From positions 212,930 through 276,929 of the forward strand of contig JAMPUU010000007.1 of assembly GCA_030144965.1 (NCBI GenBank): a stretch of DNA of 64,000 nt, written 5' to 3'. This DNA is from Nitrospira sp. BO4. Its GTDB lineage: Bacteria > Nitrospirota > Nitrospiria > Nitrospirales > Nitrospiraceae. Positions 26,716 through 35,713 of this stretch are shown one piece after another. The notes beneath the pieces were generated by a model. The model did not search any database. It saw nothing but the letters and a program-made list of their open reading frames with translations, and had not been told where the DNA came from. A program made the position numbers and the translations under genes. Numbering within the stretch: position 1 is the stretch's first letter; each line of letters starts with the position of its first letter.

Positions 26716-27768
26716 ATGACGTCGAACGACCTGATGATCCGCCCGTCGGGGGATCTACCGCCGGGACCGAACGAGTGCCCGCATCCCATTGGCCAGATCG
26801 ACCCGGGAGGGCTCATCCGACTCGACCTCGAGATCACCCGATTCTGTGAGGAGCTGGCCAGACACGGGTACGTCCTACCCAGCACGATCAGCACCTATCA
26901 GAAACGCCTCCGCTTCTTTCTCCAGTGGCTCAAATCCCTCCCTCCCGCGCCACCCATCCCCTGGTCGATCGAGCTGATGTATGCCTACCGGTCCCATCTC
27001 GCCCAGACGTTTCGATCGCCCCGCGCCATGAACGGCTATCTTGTCGCCCTCCGGCAATTCGGCCTCTCTCTCAAAACCCTGTACCGACGACCGATTGATC
27101 CAGCCGAGTTCATTAAAGGGTGGAAAACCGATCGCGCGCCTCAACGACGGCCGTTGCCGGTCGGCGATGCCAAACGCTTTCTCGCCCAGCTCGCCACCGA
27201 TCCACGACAGAGCCGGCTCCAACAGCGCCGGAACGAAGCCATGGGCTATCTCATGCTGAAGACCGGACTCCGGGAGATTGAGATCAGCCGGGCCACGGTC
27301 CAGGACCTCCAGCCGGGAGAACCAGGAAAATATTGGAGGCTCTATGTACACGGAAAGGGGAGGGTGATGGCGGATACGTGGGTAAAGGTACTGCCCGAAG
27401 TCTATACCAAGATCATGGACTATCTCGCCCTCCGGGGGAACAATCTCCCGGGGACCGCACCACTCTTTGCCACCACCGCCGCGGCCAAAAAAGATGGGAA
27501 CCCCCGCAACACCGCCGGCCGAAGTCTGGGCACAAGGAGTATTCAGCTCATTCTCACAGAAGCCTTACTGATTGCCGGAGTCAAACAGCAGGGAATTGTC
27601 GTGCATAGTCTCCGCCATTCAGCCGCCACCTATGCGACGGTCAATGGAGCCAACCCAACTCAGGTACAGCGGATGATGCGCCATAAGCACTACGCCACAA
27701 CGGAACATTACATAAGGGAAGGACAACAGATGATGGAGGGAGCCGAGGGGTCCATCACGCAGATCTAA
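26716..27768 (+). CDS. Tyrosine recombinase (phage-integrase family)
   Basis: 350 residues with a complete catalytic set: Arg186 (TGLREIE), Lys214 (HGKGR), His297 and Arg300 (HSLRHSAAT), His323 (MMRHKHY) and nucleophile Tyr332 (TTEHYI). The N-terminal SAM-like core-binding domain spans residues about 40-130. It lies at the left boundary of the Qat/toxin-antitoxin segment and points toward it. It probably moves or inverts that segment, or resolves multimers. Confidence 0.9.
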   Translation: MTSNDLMIRPSGDLPPGPNECPHPIGQIDPGGLIRLDLEITRFCEELARHGYVLPSTISTYQKRLRFFLQWLKSLPPAPPIPWSIELMYAYRSHLAQTFRSPRAMNGYLVALRQFGLSLKTLYRRPIDPAEFIKGWKTDRAPQRRPLPVGDAKRFLAQLATDPRQSRLQQRRNEAMGYLMLKTGLREIEISRATVQDLQPGEPGKYWRLYVHGKGRVMADTWVKVLPEVYTKIMDYLALRGNNLPGTAPLFATTAAAKKDGNPRNTAGRSLGTRSIQLILTEALLIAGVKQQGIVVHSLRHSAATYATVNGANPTQVQRMMRHKHYATTEHYIREGQQMMEGAEGSITQI

Positions 27769-27831
27769 TCACCCAATCAACCTTTCCTTGGTTTTTGAAG
27801 AGCCCTACAATCGCATCGCTTGGAGATTTCT

Positions 27832-28125
27832 ATGGGAAGACGTCCACACTCCACAGCCTCCTCAACAGACCCGATCAAATCTCTCGAGAACCCATTTGCC
27901 AATCTGACCCTCCGACATAAAGTGCTTCCCAAATTCATTTATCACCAGCTCGAATCCGTCAAGATTTTTGACCCTGACACTTGCCAGCGTCGTTTTCCTA
28001 TTCTCGGCCATATCACGATTCATGAAGACTCCTGTCGATACCTCAAGAGTGACCACATGCATCTTAATCTGTCTGGACAATCAAGAACTGAGGATAGCTG
28101 TCCTCACAGATCGAGAACTCAATAA
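27832..28125 (+). CDS. Possible small gene after recombinase
   Basis: 97 codons from an ATG with GGAG 8 bases before it. The sequence (NPFANLTLRHKVLPKFIY) is not recognised and the C-terminus looks non-coding. It sits between the recombinase and the end of the Qat operon; no other gene is visible in 27769-28229. Confidence 0.3.
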   Translation: MGRRPHSTASSTDPIKSLENPFANLTLRHKVLPKFIYHQLESVKIFDPDTCQRRFPILGHITIHEDSCRYLKSDHMHLNLSGQSRTEDSCPHRSRTQ

Positions 28126-28229
28126 ATCCCGGGAAGGCTGTGGATGAGCTGCATTTTAAAGTGGACTGGTATTTTTGCCTTTGGAAGGCGACTAGCGAAA
28201 AAGTGCTGCTACAAAACAGAGGAGGAACT

Positions 28230-28973
28230 TCAATTCTCCAATTGTTCCAGATTACGGAGAATCTGTTGTGTAAGAAATTCTACGTCGAGACCCATAATGC
28301 GAGACAGGTTATGCAGGACATCCTGAACATCCGATGGACGTGAGGGGCGACCCTTAGATTGAGTGAAGGGGCCGTCCGTTTCCGTCAAGATGCGCGCGAT
28401 CGGAATCTCTTTTAAAAGGGCATGGTGGCGATCACTCTTAAGCATTTCGGCATTGATTGAAAAATAGCAGCCAAGATCTATGGCTCTTTTTGCCTGCTTG
28501 GGACCGCCGGTAAACCAATGCAGTACGACTTTACAGGTGTTTTGGCTGAGATGGGCTTCGATCATATCCAAAACTGTGGGCGCTGCTCTGAGGCTATGGA
28601 CAGTCAGGATTTTTTCTCCGGCCAACGAACATTGTTTCAAGATTTTTTCAAAAACCTGTTTCTGGAGATCAAATGACTTATAAAAATTTGGCCCAGCATC
28701 AAGGCCGACCTCCCCAACGTATCGCGCCTGAGGAAGGTATTCCTTCCATAACTCAAATTCATGGGCTCTTTCTGAAACGAGTTGCGGGTGAAGACCCAGA
28801 GCGACCCGTATATGTTTTGTAACACTGGCAAGGTTGCGATTGCGTGGCCATGCCTTCGGTGTTGTCGTCACGGTAAGCGTGTGAATACCTTTTAGTTCAC
28901 ATTCGGAAATCAAAGATTCGAAATCAGGATACAGGTCGAGGTGACAGTGAAAATCGACTAAATTCGTAATCAT
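28230..28973 (-). CDS. qatD: QatD: TatD-family hydrolase of Qat anti-phage system
   Basis: 247 residues. TatD metal-site residues are present: DFHCHLD near the N-terminus (HxH), GEVGLD with a metal Glu, VHSLRAA, HWFTGG and ETDGPF with the last Asp. TatD proteins are metal-dependent nucleases. In Qat defence the TatD-like subunit is the fourth component. It starts 14 bases after the qatC stop. The operon reads 33125 to 28230. Confidence 0.9.
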   Translation of the reverse strand: MITNLVDFHCHLDLYPDFESLISECELKGIHTLTVTTTPKAWPRNRNLASVTKHIRVALGLHPQLVSERAHEFELWKEYLPQARYVGEVGLDAGPNFYKSFDLQKQVFEKILKQCSLAGEKILTVHSLRAAPTVLDMIEAHLSQNTCKVVLHWFTGGPKQAKRAIDLGCYFSINAEMLKSDRHHALLKEIPIARILTETDGPFTQSKGRPSRPSDVQDVLHNLSRIMGLDVEFLTQQILRNLEQLEN

Positions 28974-28987
28974 ATGAGTTGCCCGTA

Positions 28988-30328
28988 TCAGCTAGGGGTG
29001 GCTCTTACGCCGGATAACAACGCAGCCACTTCGTTCATGCCTCTTCGATAAACATCAGCCAAGTCGGCCAGATTTTGTGGTTGATCGGCCAGAGAACCGG
29101 ATTTATGGATCAGGATCTTTGCTAAATCAGGATTTTGACGTAGCCTTTGAATGGCTAGTTGGAATGATCTAATTTGCTGACCTTCAGCCCGAAGGGTGTC
29201 TAAAACATGTGCATTAAGATTGTCGACAGTGTATGTCGTGGGGTCACTAGTAGGTCCTAAAGCGTGCCGTAGTGCTGCTTTGCGTATGAGACAGGGCAGG
29301 CAATAGCCACAATGCTCAATGGCTCGACCTTGCCAGCGACCCTTTGTGGGGGATGAACAAGACAGGGAAGAGGGGATAGTATCGATTAAGAGCCGTTGAT
29401 TCCGGCATGCAGCCACCATTTCTCCCTTGGTCTTATTCCAATATGGATTTTCAACCCTGCCGTTAATGCCTAGGAGTGGAAGCAGTTCGTTCCACCGCTC
29501 CATATAGAAAGGATGTGTTGTGCGGGTACTGAGCGCTCCGAGCCGTACTACATCGAGAGGGACATTGAGTGCAATGAGACCATTTTCTGGCACCTTTAAG
29601 ACAAAGGGTTGATTAATACCCGTTCCGGCAAAGATTCCGAGCGCAAAGAAAAGAAATGATCTGCCGCGTGTCGTATTTTCACTTTCGACGCCGCGGATGA
29701 GATTTGTGGGGAAGTTAAGCCAAAGACGAAGTCGGCTAAATGGATTCCTCCTGTAACGGCCATTCAATGCGCTAGCGCACTGGTTTTGTGCATCGCTGGT
29801 GGCGCCTTCTCCCGCGTGACTTACAAACAACGGAACCTGGCCTGCTTCTAAGGCATCAATTGCGCCTATGAGGCTATCAAGTCCCCCGGAGAACAAACTT
29901 ACACTGTCAAACGGGGGGGTGATTAGGGTGGCCGACCTTCTTGGCACTATGGTAGAAAATCTTACTGGCCGAGGCCGGAAGCCTATGTCCCATTTGTCGC
30001 CTGTTAGAAAGTTAAGCATGCGGGACAACAAGTCAGATGCAGCTGTCCACAATAGCGGGGCACTGACCGGGACTACCAGCCGAAACTCGCGTGTCCACGT
30101 GTCCTGTGATTCGGTGAATCGAGATATCCTGGTGTCGGCAGCATGCACATGTGCGGCAAGATTGATAAGGTCTACGCCTATCTCGGAGGGGAAAATGTGT
30201 AATCTCTTTAAATCTTGAAGCGCCGTTTGTATATCGAGTGGAAATCGGGTGACGATTTCATCCGGTGCGCTGGGAGTAGGCGCATTGTCTTGGCGGCCGA
30301 GCGTGCCTATCAATAAGTGGCGTCTCAT
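28988..30328 (-). CDS. qatC: QatC: QueC-like protein of Qat system
   Basis: 446 residues. The PP-loop SLFSGGLDSLIGA is the ATP pyrophosphatase motif of QueC and similar enzymes. A CGYCLPCLIRKAA cysteine cluster in the C-terminal half resembles the QueC zinc site. The N-terminal ~150 residues are specific to the Qat protein. QueC makes 7-cyano-7-deazaguanine; in Qat the activity is thought to be adapted for defence. It overlaps qatB by 4 bases. Confidence 0.92.
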   Translation of the reverse strand: MRRHLLIGTLGRQDNAPTPSAPDEIVTRFPLDIQTALQDLKRLHIFPSEIGVDLINLAAHVHAADTRISRFTESQDTWTREFRLVVPVSAPLLWTAASDLLSRMLNFLTGDKWDIGFRPRPVRFSTIVPRRSATLITPPFDSVSLFSGGLDSLIGAIDALEAGQVPLFVSHAGEGATSDAQNQCASALNGRYRRNPFSRLRLWLNFPTNLIRGVESENTTRGRSFLFFALGIFAGTGINQPFVLKVPENGLIALNVPLDVVRLGALSTRTTHPFYMERWNELLPLLGINGRVENPYWNKTKGEMVAACRNQRLLIDTIPSSLSCSSPTKGRWQGRAIEHCGYCLPCLIRKAALRHALGPTSDPTTYTVDNLNAHVLDTLRAEGQQIRSFQLAIQRLRQNPDLAKILIHKSGSLADQPQNLADLADVYRRGMNEVAALLSGVRATPS

Positions 30329-31209
30329 GCTGATTCGGCCTCTTGTTCACCCAAAGTCTGCAAAATACTGAATGCCCTTTCATATATATGGCCTACGAAC
30401 TGCAGTGTCCGATCAGGAGTTAAAGCTTCCAGTCCCGCTCTTGCCTGTGTTAAGGCATCGGAAACACCTCGGAAGATGAAATCATGAAGGGCGGCTTGAA
30501 CACGTTCGAAGGCCTGAATATTAGCTGGAGCAATATTAATCTTCGTTCCGATATCATTGCAAAGGCGAGCTTCAATTGCATGTGTAGCGTAGAGCTCCAG
30601 AACCGTCTGCATCTGATCTACAGTCAATGAGTCCAAATCTGTGATTCCAAATTCAGCCAGATCAACAATCGTTTCAATGAAGGCGTTACGAGCGATGCCC
30701 TCATCGACCGTTCCACCTTCTGGGCAGATGTAATCGGCTAAGCCGAGAAAGATTTCTTCAATTGGGCGACCTGCAAGATTTTCCAACTGAAGTGCACGTA
30801 GGGCTTCATGGACACCATGACTTTTTGCACTCGATAAAAATCCCGCCAATCTCGCGCTGGCTGTCCTGGATGAACCCATTCTTTCTGCGGCTTGACGGGA
30901 ACCTCCTGCCGATGATGAAACATAACCGGAAATGGCACGCCCAAGTTTTGCACGATCGCTCCCACCCGATTTTGCAAAACCTGTGAAATTTGTACGCGGC
31001 ATTTGAAACTGGGTTCGGGAGATTGGCGCGGGAGCAGGTCGAGGAAGAGGTGCAGGGGGAACGTCGGGTGGGCCGCCGTCGCCATCTCCTGAGTTTCCGT
31101 CGCCCGGTTGGCCTGCGGCGCCGTCGGGGGAATCTGCATTTCCTCCACCAAGCCAGGTTGGTATTAACGCACCGCCTTGTTGCCCGCCGTAAGAATTGGA
31201 TGTACCCAT
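30325..31209 (-). CDS. qatB: QatB: Qat system component B
   Basis: 294 residues. The first ~100 residues are Gly/Pro/Asp-rich and disordered (DGGPPDVPPAPLPRP), followed by a helical domain (SGYVSSSAGGSRQAAERM). This matches the usual QatB, whose function is unknown. It is identified mainly by position between the KAP NTPase and the QueC-like gene, with overlapping start and stop codons on both sides. Confidence 0.85.
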   Translation of the reverse strand: MGTSNSYGGQQGGALIPTWLGGGNADSPDGAAGQPGDGNSGDGDGGPPDVPPAPLPRPAPAPISRTQFQMPRTNFTGFAKSGGSDRAKLGRAISGYVSSSAGGSRQAAERMGSSRTASARLAGFLSSAKSHGVHEALRALQLENLAGRPIEEIFLGLADYICPEGGTVDEGIARNAFIETIVDLAEFGITDLDSLTVDQMQTVLELYATHAIEARLCNDIGTKINIAPANIQAFERVQAALHDFIFRGVSDALTQARAGLEALTPDRTLQFVGHIYERAFSILQTLGEQEAESA

Positions 31210-33125
31210 CAGCGGTTTCCTTTTGGCAGCTGTTTCACTCCGCTGGCGGCTGCCCTGAGCAAGGCGTTATTACCTATCTTTGACCATCCATCCAGTAGTT
31301 TCGCGAACCTCGCGGCGGGGGCAGCGTTTGAAACAACCGCATCCCATCCAGCAACGGCCCACGGCCCTAATTTTTCAGCAGGCAATCCTTCCAAAAAATC
31401 TACGAGATTGTCCTGTAATTCAGGATGGCTCTTAACAAGAACTGTGAGGCCCGGAATCCCTGCAGGTTCCGTGTCAAACTTTGCCTCATTGATAATGCGG
31501 CTCCTGACGGCTTCAAATAGTTGCGCAGCCTCCGGTGGAGCCAAACGTTTAAGTTCGAGATCGAGTGTTTGAACCGACATCTTAGTGCCAAACAACCGCT
31601 CCGCGACTGTCGCGAGATGCCCGAGGGCGGTTGCTGAACCAAAATAATCTTTCTTGTCTTTGGTGACGAAAAGGTAGGGGCGGAGGTCCACGCCCGAGAG
31701 CGAGGGTTTGATTGATGACCAGGAATGGATCACTTTGGAAGCGATCCATTCTGCTATAAGGGGATTTTCTGAAAGTGGCACCACTTTTAAGTCGGGAGTT
31801 TTTTTCTCTTCCTTCTCCTTCAGGCCATCCTTCCCGGCAGGGACGGCTTCCAGCTGCGAGAGTTCCTCGCAGACTCCGGTGGGGGAAGACGCAGCAGATG
31901 TTGCGATCTGTCCGAAAAGCCGGGACAAAAAACATTCTGCCAGCATGAGTTTGGCCAGCACCGGTAAGTTCACGTCTCTCCCGAAACCGCGGGCATCTGC
32001 CGTGCGCTGTCTTAGTATCAATGTGTTTAGGAAGCGTTTAATTTGCCGAGGATTACCCTTCGTCCCTCCGGCAAGGGAGGGGCCAATTTGATCAGCTAGT
32101 ATGAGCGCGTTCTGTGCTTTTCCGGCCTTATCAGCCAGAGTGTTTCTTATAGTCTCGGCATCGATGGGCAAACTTTCCCAAGGCTTCTTCAGGCGTTCGC
32201 GAGCCGCCTCGATCAATTTGTTGAATGCTGGATCTGACTCTCCCAGTTCAGCGCCGACCAGCAGCAGAGTGACATAAATGCGTGTTTCCATTTCTCCGAG
32301 AGGAGGAATGCGGAACGGTACCTGGATAAGTTTTTCGAGATAGTTCCTCGCATAGGTCTGGGGGCCTGTTGAATCGGGCAAATCGGGGAAATGTTTACGC
32401 ACTGCATATTCGATCATCGCTTCATCTGCTGCGACGACAAAAGCGGTACGCGAAGTAAAAACAAAAAGCCGGATAGCCTCCAGGGTTTCAATGGCGATAT
32501 CAGGCAAGCACCGGTCTAAGTCGTCAACGAGGACAACGAGCTGAGTAATTCCGGCCTCCTTCAAAAGGGCATCGAAGGCCTTTCTGAACTCGCTGATGTC
32601 TTCAGGTATATTGCGAACCTCCGCAGGCCTGAAGAAAGATTTGGCGTCCTCAATTGCTGCGCCAATTTTTTCGGGATCTTTTCCTGCCTGGGTAAGTGCT
32701 CCCAAGATGGCATCGATGTGACCCGGCAATAATATGCCGTGTGCGGCCAGGGCCAAGCCTCCGCCTGCTTTGGCAACTTTGAGCCAATCTATTCGTTTGT
32801 ATATGTCCTTAACGGCTGCTGCCGCCTTGGTGAGTGCAGGCCGTTTGTTAATCAGTTCAGTTACTATTCCCTCGATGAGGGCGATCTTGGCATCTTCGAA
32901 TCCTTGAAAGCGCCAGCCATTGAATTTTATGCAAAGAACATCCTTTGTTCCCTCGAGACTGGCTTCAATCATCTCAAGAACACTAGACTTCCCTGCCCCC
33001 CAGTCACCGTGAACGCCGACCGTAACTGGATGGTCAGGTCTTTCTCTGAGTAATTTTACAATCGTAGTGGCTATTGCCTCATTGTTGAGGAGATCCACTT
33101 TCGTCTCGTTATCACTCAACAGCAT
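31209..33125 (-). CDS. qatA: QatA: KAP-family P-loop NTPase of Qat system
   Basis: 638 residues. Walker A is VHGDWGAGKSSVLEM and Walker B is LVVLVDDLDRCLP, the two classic KAP NTPase motifs; a hydrophobic segment between them (GGGLALAAHGILLPG) is a weak possible membrane insertion, as other KAP proteins have. A KGNPRQIKRFLN sensor follows. The C-terminus carries HEAT-like helices. It is the first gene of a four-gene operon that matches the order A-B-C-D of Qat. ATP hydrolysis probably drives the complex. Confidence 0.93.
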   Translation of the reverse strand: MLLSDNETKVDLLNNEAIATTIVKLLRERPDHPVTVGVHGDWGAGKSSVLEMIEASLEGTKDVLCIKFNGWRFQGFEDAKIALIEGIVTELINKRPALTKAAAAVKDIYKRIDWLKVAKAGGGLALAAHGILLPGHIDAILGALTQAGKDPEKIGAAIEDAKSFFRPAEVRNIPEDISEFRKAFDALLKEAGITQLVVLVDDLDRCLPDIAIETLEAIRLFVFTSRTAFVVAADEAMIEYAVRKHFPDLPDSTGPQTYARNYLEKLIQVPFRIPPLGEMETRIYVTLLLVGAELGESDPAFNKLIEAARERLKKPWESLPIDAETIRNTLADKAGKAQNALILADQIGPSLAGGTKGNPRQIKRFLNTLILRQRTADARGFGRDVNLPVLAKLMLAECFLSRLFGQIATSAASSPTGVCEELSQLEAVPAGKDGLKEKEEKKTPDLKVVPLSENPLIAEWIASKVIHSWSSIKPSLSGVDLRPYLFVTKDKKDYFGSATALGHLATVAERLFGTKMSVQTLDLELKRLAPPEAAQLFEAVRSRIINEAKFDTEPAGIPGLTVLVKSHPELQDNLVDFLEGLPAEKLGPWAVAGWDAVVSNAAPAARFAKLLDGWSKIGNNALLRAAASGVKQLPKGNR

Positions 33126-33287
33126 ATTTCCATCCTATGGTTTTTAGAGGAATGCGTAGTGATATCCGGGAAACGGAGGTATGTCAAAAGGACGCGTAGA
33201 TAGCCTCTTCTCCAGGGGAGTCCAGCCTGCATGCAAGACGGCCGCTGGTCAGATCGCCCCTTTGCGATAATCTAAACATGATGCCGC

Positions 33288-33521
33288 TTAACGCCCTTCT
33301 TCTGACCGAGTCTGCCCCCGTTTATATCCGGCCGCATAGGCGTCCGGAAGGGCCGAAATGTCGCTGGCCACTATGTCAATGAGGTATCCCATGCCGGCGG
33401 GCGACAAGTGCAGGGTTGCGTTGTCATCCTTGGCTAGAAAGCCTAGCTGGAGACACTCTTCTTGCCTGCCGATGCGCCCGATCAATTGCGCGATCGTCTT
33501 GTGGTGATCCTCACCGTACAT
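33288..33521 (-). CDS. Small hypothetical protein upstream of qatA
   Basis: 77 residues (MYGEDHHKTIAQLIGRIGR... ending QTRSEEGR), not recognised. It lies between the toxin-antitoxin pair and qatA on the same strand; the ribosome site AAGAGCCAAATC is weak. May be a remnant or a small regulator. Confidence 0.5.
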   Translation of the reverse strand: MYGEDHHKTIAQLIGRIGRQEECLQLGFLAKDDNATLHLSPAGMGYLIDIVASDISALPDAYAAGYKRGQTRSEEGR

Positions 33522-33581
33522 GATTTGGCTCTTTCTCCTGGAAACTCCATTCAGAGATAAATAACAGCTCCCTGAAAAACG

Positions 33582-33920
33582 TCAAACGGTTTGGTGTTCG
33601 TCATTGTTCTTCTGCCTGATACGGACAAGACCGCCCTTGTCGCCGCGTTGTTTAAAGCGGGCGTAAAATTCGAGTTCTCCGCCCAGAGCCTGCACATATT
33701 CACGGAGCGTGGAAATCCGCATGTCGTCGCGATTTTCAAGGCGGGAGACGGCGGCCTGTTTGAGGCCAAGAGCTTCGGCTGTTGACTGCTGGGAGCGGTC
33801 GCGCGCACGGCGCAGCTCCTGAAGGGTCATTTCCTCAGCAAGAATCTCTGCTGCGCGCGCGTGGATGGCCTTGCGACGTTTTTTCGGTAGGGAGGTCATA
33901 AATTCTTTGTGGGTTGTCAT
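33582..33920 (-). CDS. XRE-family antitoxin (HigA-like)
   Basis: 112 residues. The HTH lies in RDRSQQSTAEALGLKQAAVSRLE. Downstream of it is the ELEFYARF segment, as in HigA-type antitoxins that follow a Gp49-like toxin. It overlaps the toxin gene by 4 bases (ATGA) and comes second in the operon. It should neutralise the toxin and repress the operon together with it, probably at the inverted repeat 34326-34360. Confidence 0.85.
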   Translation of the reverse strand: MTTHKEFMTSLPKKRRKAIHARAAEILAEEMTLQELRRARDRSQQSTAEALGLKQAAVSRLENRDDMRISTLREYVQALGGELEFYARFKQRGDKGGLVRIRQKNNDEHQTV

Positions 33921-34297
33921 CGTTTCTTCTCCTTATCTTTTTTCTTGTTCTTTTGCATCTCCTGCAGATGCAAACTGAACTCCTGGTCTGCAAGAGGAAC
34001 ATTCCGGCGGTACCAGCGCTCGTCCCCTGTTTTCGCGCCGCCGAGGAGCAGGACCGCGCGGCGGTCGGGATCAAAGGCAAACAGTATTCGCACCGGATCG
34101 CCTTTGAACTGGACTCGCAACTCCTTCATGTTCTGGTGCGTGGAGCCCTTAATGTGATCAACCCGGGGCCTTCCCAAATTAGGCCCCATTGTCTTCAGCA
34201 CCTCCAGATTAGCGAGAACTTCGTTTTGCAATTCCTCGCCGCATTTTCCAAACCAGGCGCTGTAGGGCGGCCGGTAAATAATCGTCCATTCTTTCAT
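33917..34297 (-). CDS. Gp49/RelE-like toxin (HigB type)
   Basis: 126 residues. The sequence (WFGKCGEELQNEVLANLEVLKTMGPNLGRP, then LRVQFKGDPVRILFAFDPDRRAVLL) matches the phage-derived Gp49-like/HigB toxins, RelE-fold mRNA interferases. The C-terminus ends in a Lys-rich tail (KNKKKDKEKKR). Toxin first, antitoxin second is the HigBA order. It stabilises the element or acts in abortive infection. Confidence 0.85.
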   Translation of the reverse strand: MKEWTIIYRPPYSAWFGKCGEELQNEVLANLEVLKTMGPNLGRPRVDHIKGSTHQNMKELRVQFKGDPVRILFAFDPDRRAVLLLGGAKTGDERWYRRNVPLADQEFSLHLQEMQKNKKKDKEKKR

Positions 34298-34325
34298 CCA
34301 GCTTCGCGCTGCCTCACTTTCATGA

Positions 34326-34360
34326 TATTACACAAAGGTTATTATTACCTTAATGTAATA
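34326..34360. promoter_or_regulatory. Operator inverted repeat of the toxin-antitoxin operon
   Basis: Arms TATTACACAAAGGT and ACCTTAATGTAATA are complementary at 12 of 14 positions around a 7-base centre. The repeat lies 29 bases before the toxin start, where a HigBA-type complex would bind. Confidence 0.65.
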
Positions 34361-34556
34361 GTGTGTCAAGATCCCCTTTAGAACCTCTGCCGATCTTCAA
34401 TTTTTGCTTTAGATAAAACCAAAATAGAGAACGGTTGAAAATCAAAGACTTCTATTAAAACTCGCCCTGCTATTTCTGGTTTTGGAAGAGACGGAGGAAA
34501 AGCGGAAATAGAGAATTAGAGACGTGAACAACCCATTCACCAAGGAATATCCAGCA

Positions 34557-35465
34557 TTACGACAACCCCAACCGATCATTAACCGGATCCACGAGGTTTT
34601 GCTCCACACCTAAATACCGCTCCGTTGTCATCACACTCGAATGCCCGTAGAGTTGCTGAATTTCCCGAAGATCCTTTGTGAGCTCATAGCACAGCCGGCC
34701 AAAGGTCCGGCGGAGATCATGAGGGGCTACGTGCTTACCGAGCGCCTGCTGCGCATACCGCCCGACAATTCGCCAAATGGTATCCTCTGTCACACCAACA
34801 CCCCAGACGTGGCCATGCCGATCGATGGCCCGAATGACACACCCAGATTCAATCCCGGCCGCATCAACCCAACTATCCCAGGCATTCTTCACCACCCCAG
34901 GGAGGGGAAGGGTGCGGACCCGCTTCCCTTTCCCTCTCAAATTCGCCAACACCCACCGATCCTGTGCTTCTCGCACCACCTTCATCTCTAACTGTGCAAT
35001 CTCGGCACGGCGCAACCCACAGCGCAGCATGAGCATCAACACCAGGTAATCCCGCTTCCCCACTACCGTCCGTTTATTCGGCCCCGCCAATATCCGGTTC
35101 GCTTGTTCCCGTGGCAGCCACACGCCGGCGCGCACCCCACGGTTCGGGACCATCGGGATGCGCTGAATGCCTGTCGCAGTCGGCGCATCAATCAACTCCT
35201 CCTCCAGCGCTTCCTGCGTGAGCCGGCGGAGCGCCGTGAGCTGGAGATTAATCGACTTAGGGGACAGCTTCTTTTGATGCAGTAGATAGTCGCGATATTT
35301 CAATACCGAAAGCTTCGACAATCCCTGCTGACGAGTCCTTTGAAACCATACGATATAACTCCGTATCGAGCCGCCATACGATCGCTGGGAATGGGGAGAC
35401 ACACACGATCGAACGACTTGATCCCGAACGGCGACCCAATTCGCATCCTGCCAGTTCATCAGCAC
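34557..35465 (-). CDS. Tyrosine recombinase, second copy
   Basis: 302 residues. Catalytic residues are complete: Arg152 (RCGLRRAE), Lys near 178-179 (RGKGKRV), His249 and Arg252 (HDLRRTFG), His275 (YGHSSV) and Tyr284 (TTERYL). It is divergent in sequence from the first recombinase and faces it across the Qat/toxin-antitoxin cargo. Start GTG 35465 or ATG 35459. Its gene lies downstream of a 10-4-10 palindrome (35519-35542). Confidence 0.9.
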   Translation of the reverse strand: MLMNWQDANWVAVRDQVVRSCVSPHSQRSYGGSIRSYIVWFQRTRQQGLSKLSVLKYRDYLLHQKKLSPKSINLQLTALRRLTQEALEEELIDAPTATGIQRIPMVPNRGVRAGVWLPREQANRILAGPNKRTVVGKRDYLVLMLMLRCGLRRAEIAQLEMKVVREAQDRWVLANLRGKGKRVRTLPLPGVVKNAWDSWVDAAGIESGCVIRAIDRHGHVWGVGVTEDTIWRIVGRYAQQALGKHVAPHDLRRTFGRLCYELTKDLREIQQLYGHSSVMTTERYLGVEQNLVDPVNDRLGLS

Positions 35466-35518
35466 GATTCCCTCACGCTCCCGACCACATTCGTTTCCTG
35501 CGTCCCCCGACTGGTGAC

Positions 35519-35542
35519 ACGTGATAGTCTACACTATCACGT
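35519..35542. promoter_or_regulatory. Perfect 10-4-10 inverted repeat upstream of recombinase
   Basis: ACGTGATAGT-ctac-ACTATCACGT, 54 bases before the second recombinase start. Could be an operator or a recombination core site for the enzyme. No related sequence was noticed elsewhere in the window. Confidence 0.55.
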
Positions 35543-35713
35543 ACTGAGAAACCAACTCCGACACGCTGGTCCACATAGGGGCATGCGCGCACCGCTAGGC
35601 CAGGCGTGAGCGGATCCACTCGATTACTCTTTCGTATTGGCACCGAGCGTCGGATCACGGACCTGTTCATTTACAAGAAACAAGTAGATAATGTCAGCCC
35701 ATAGTAGGATGCG

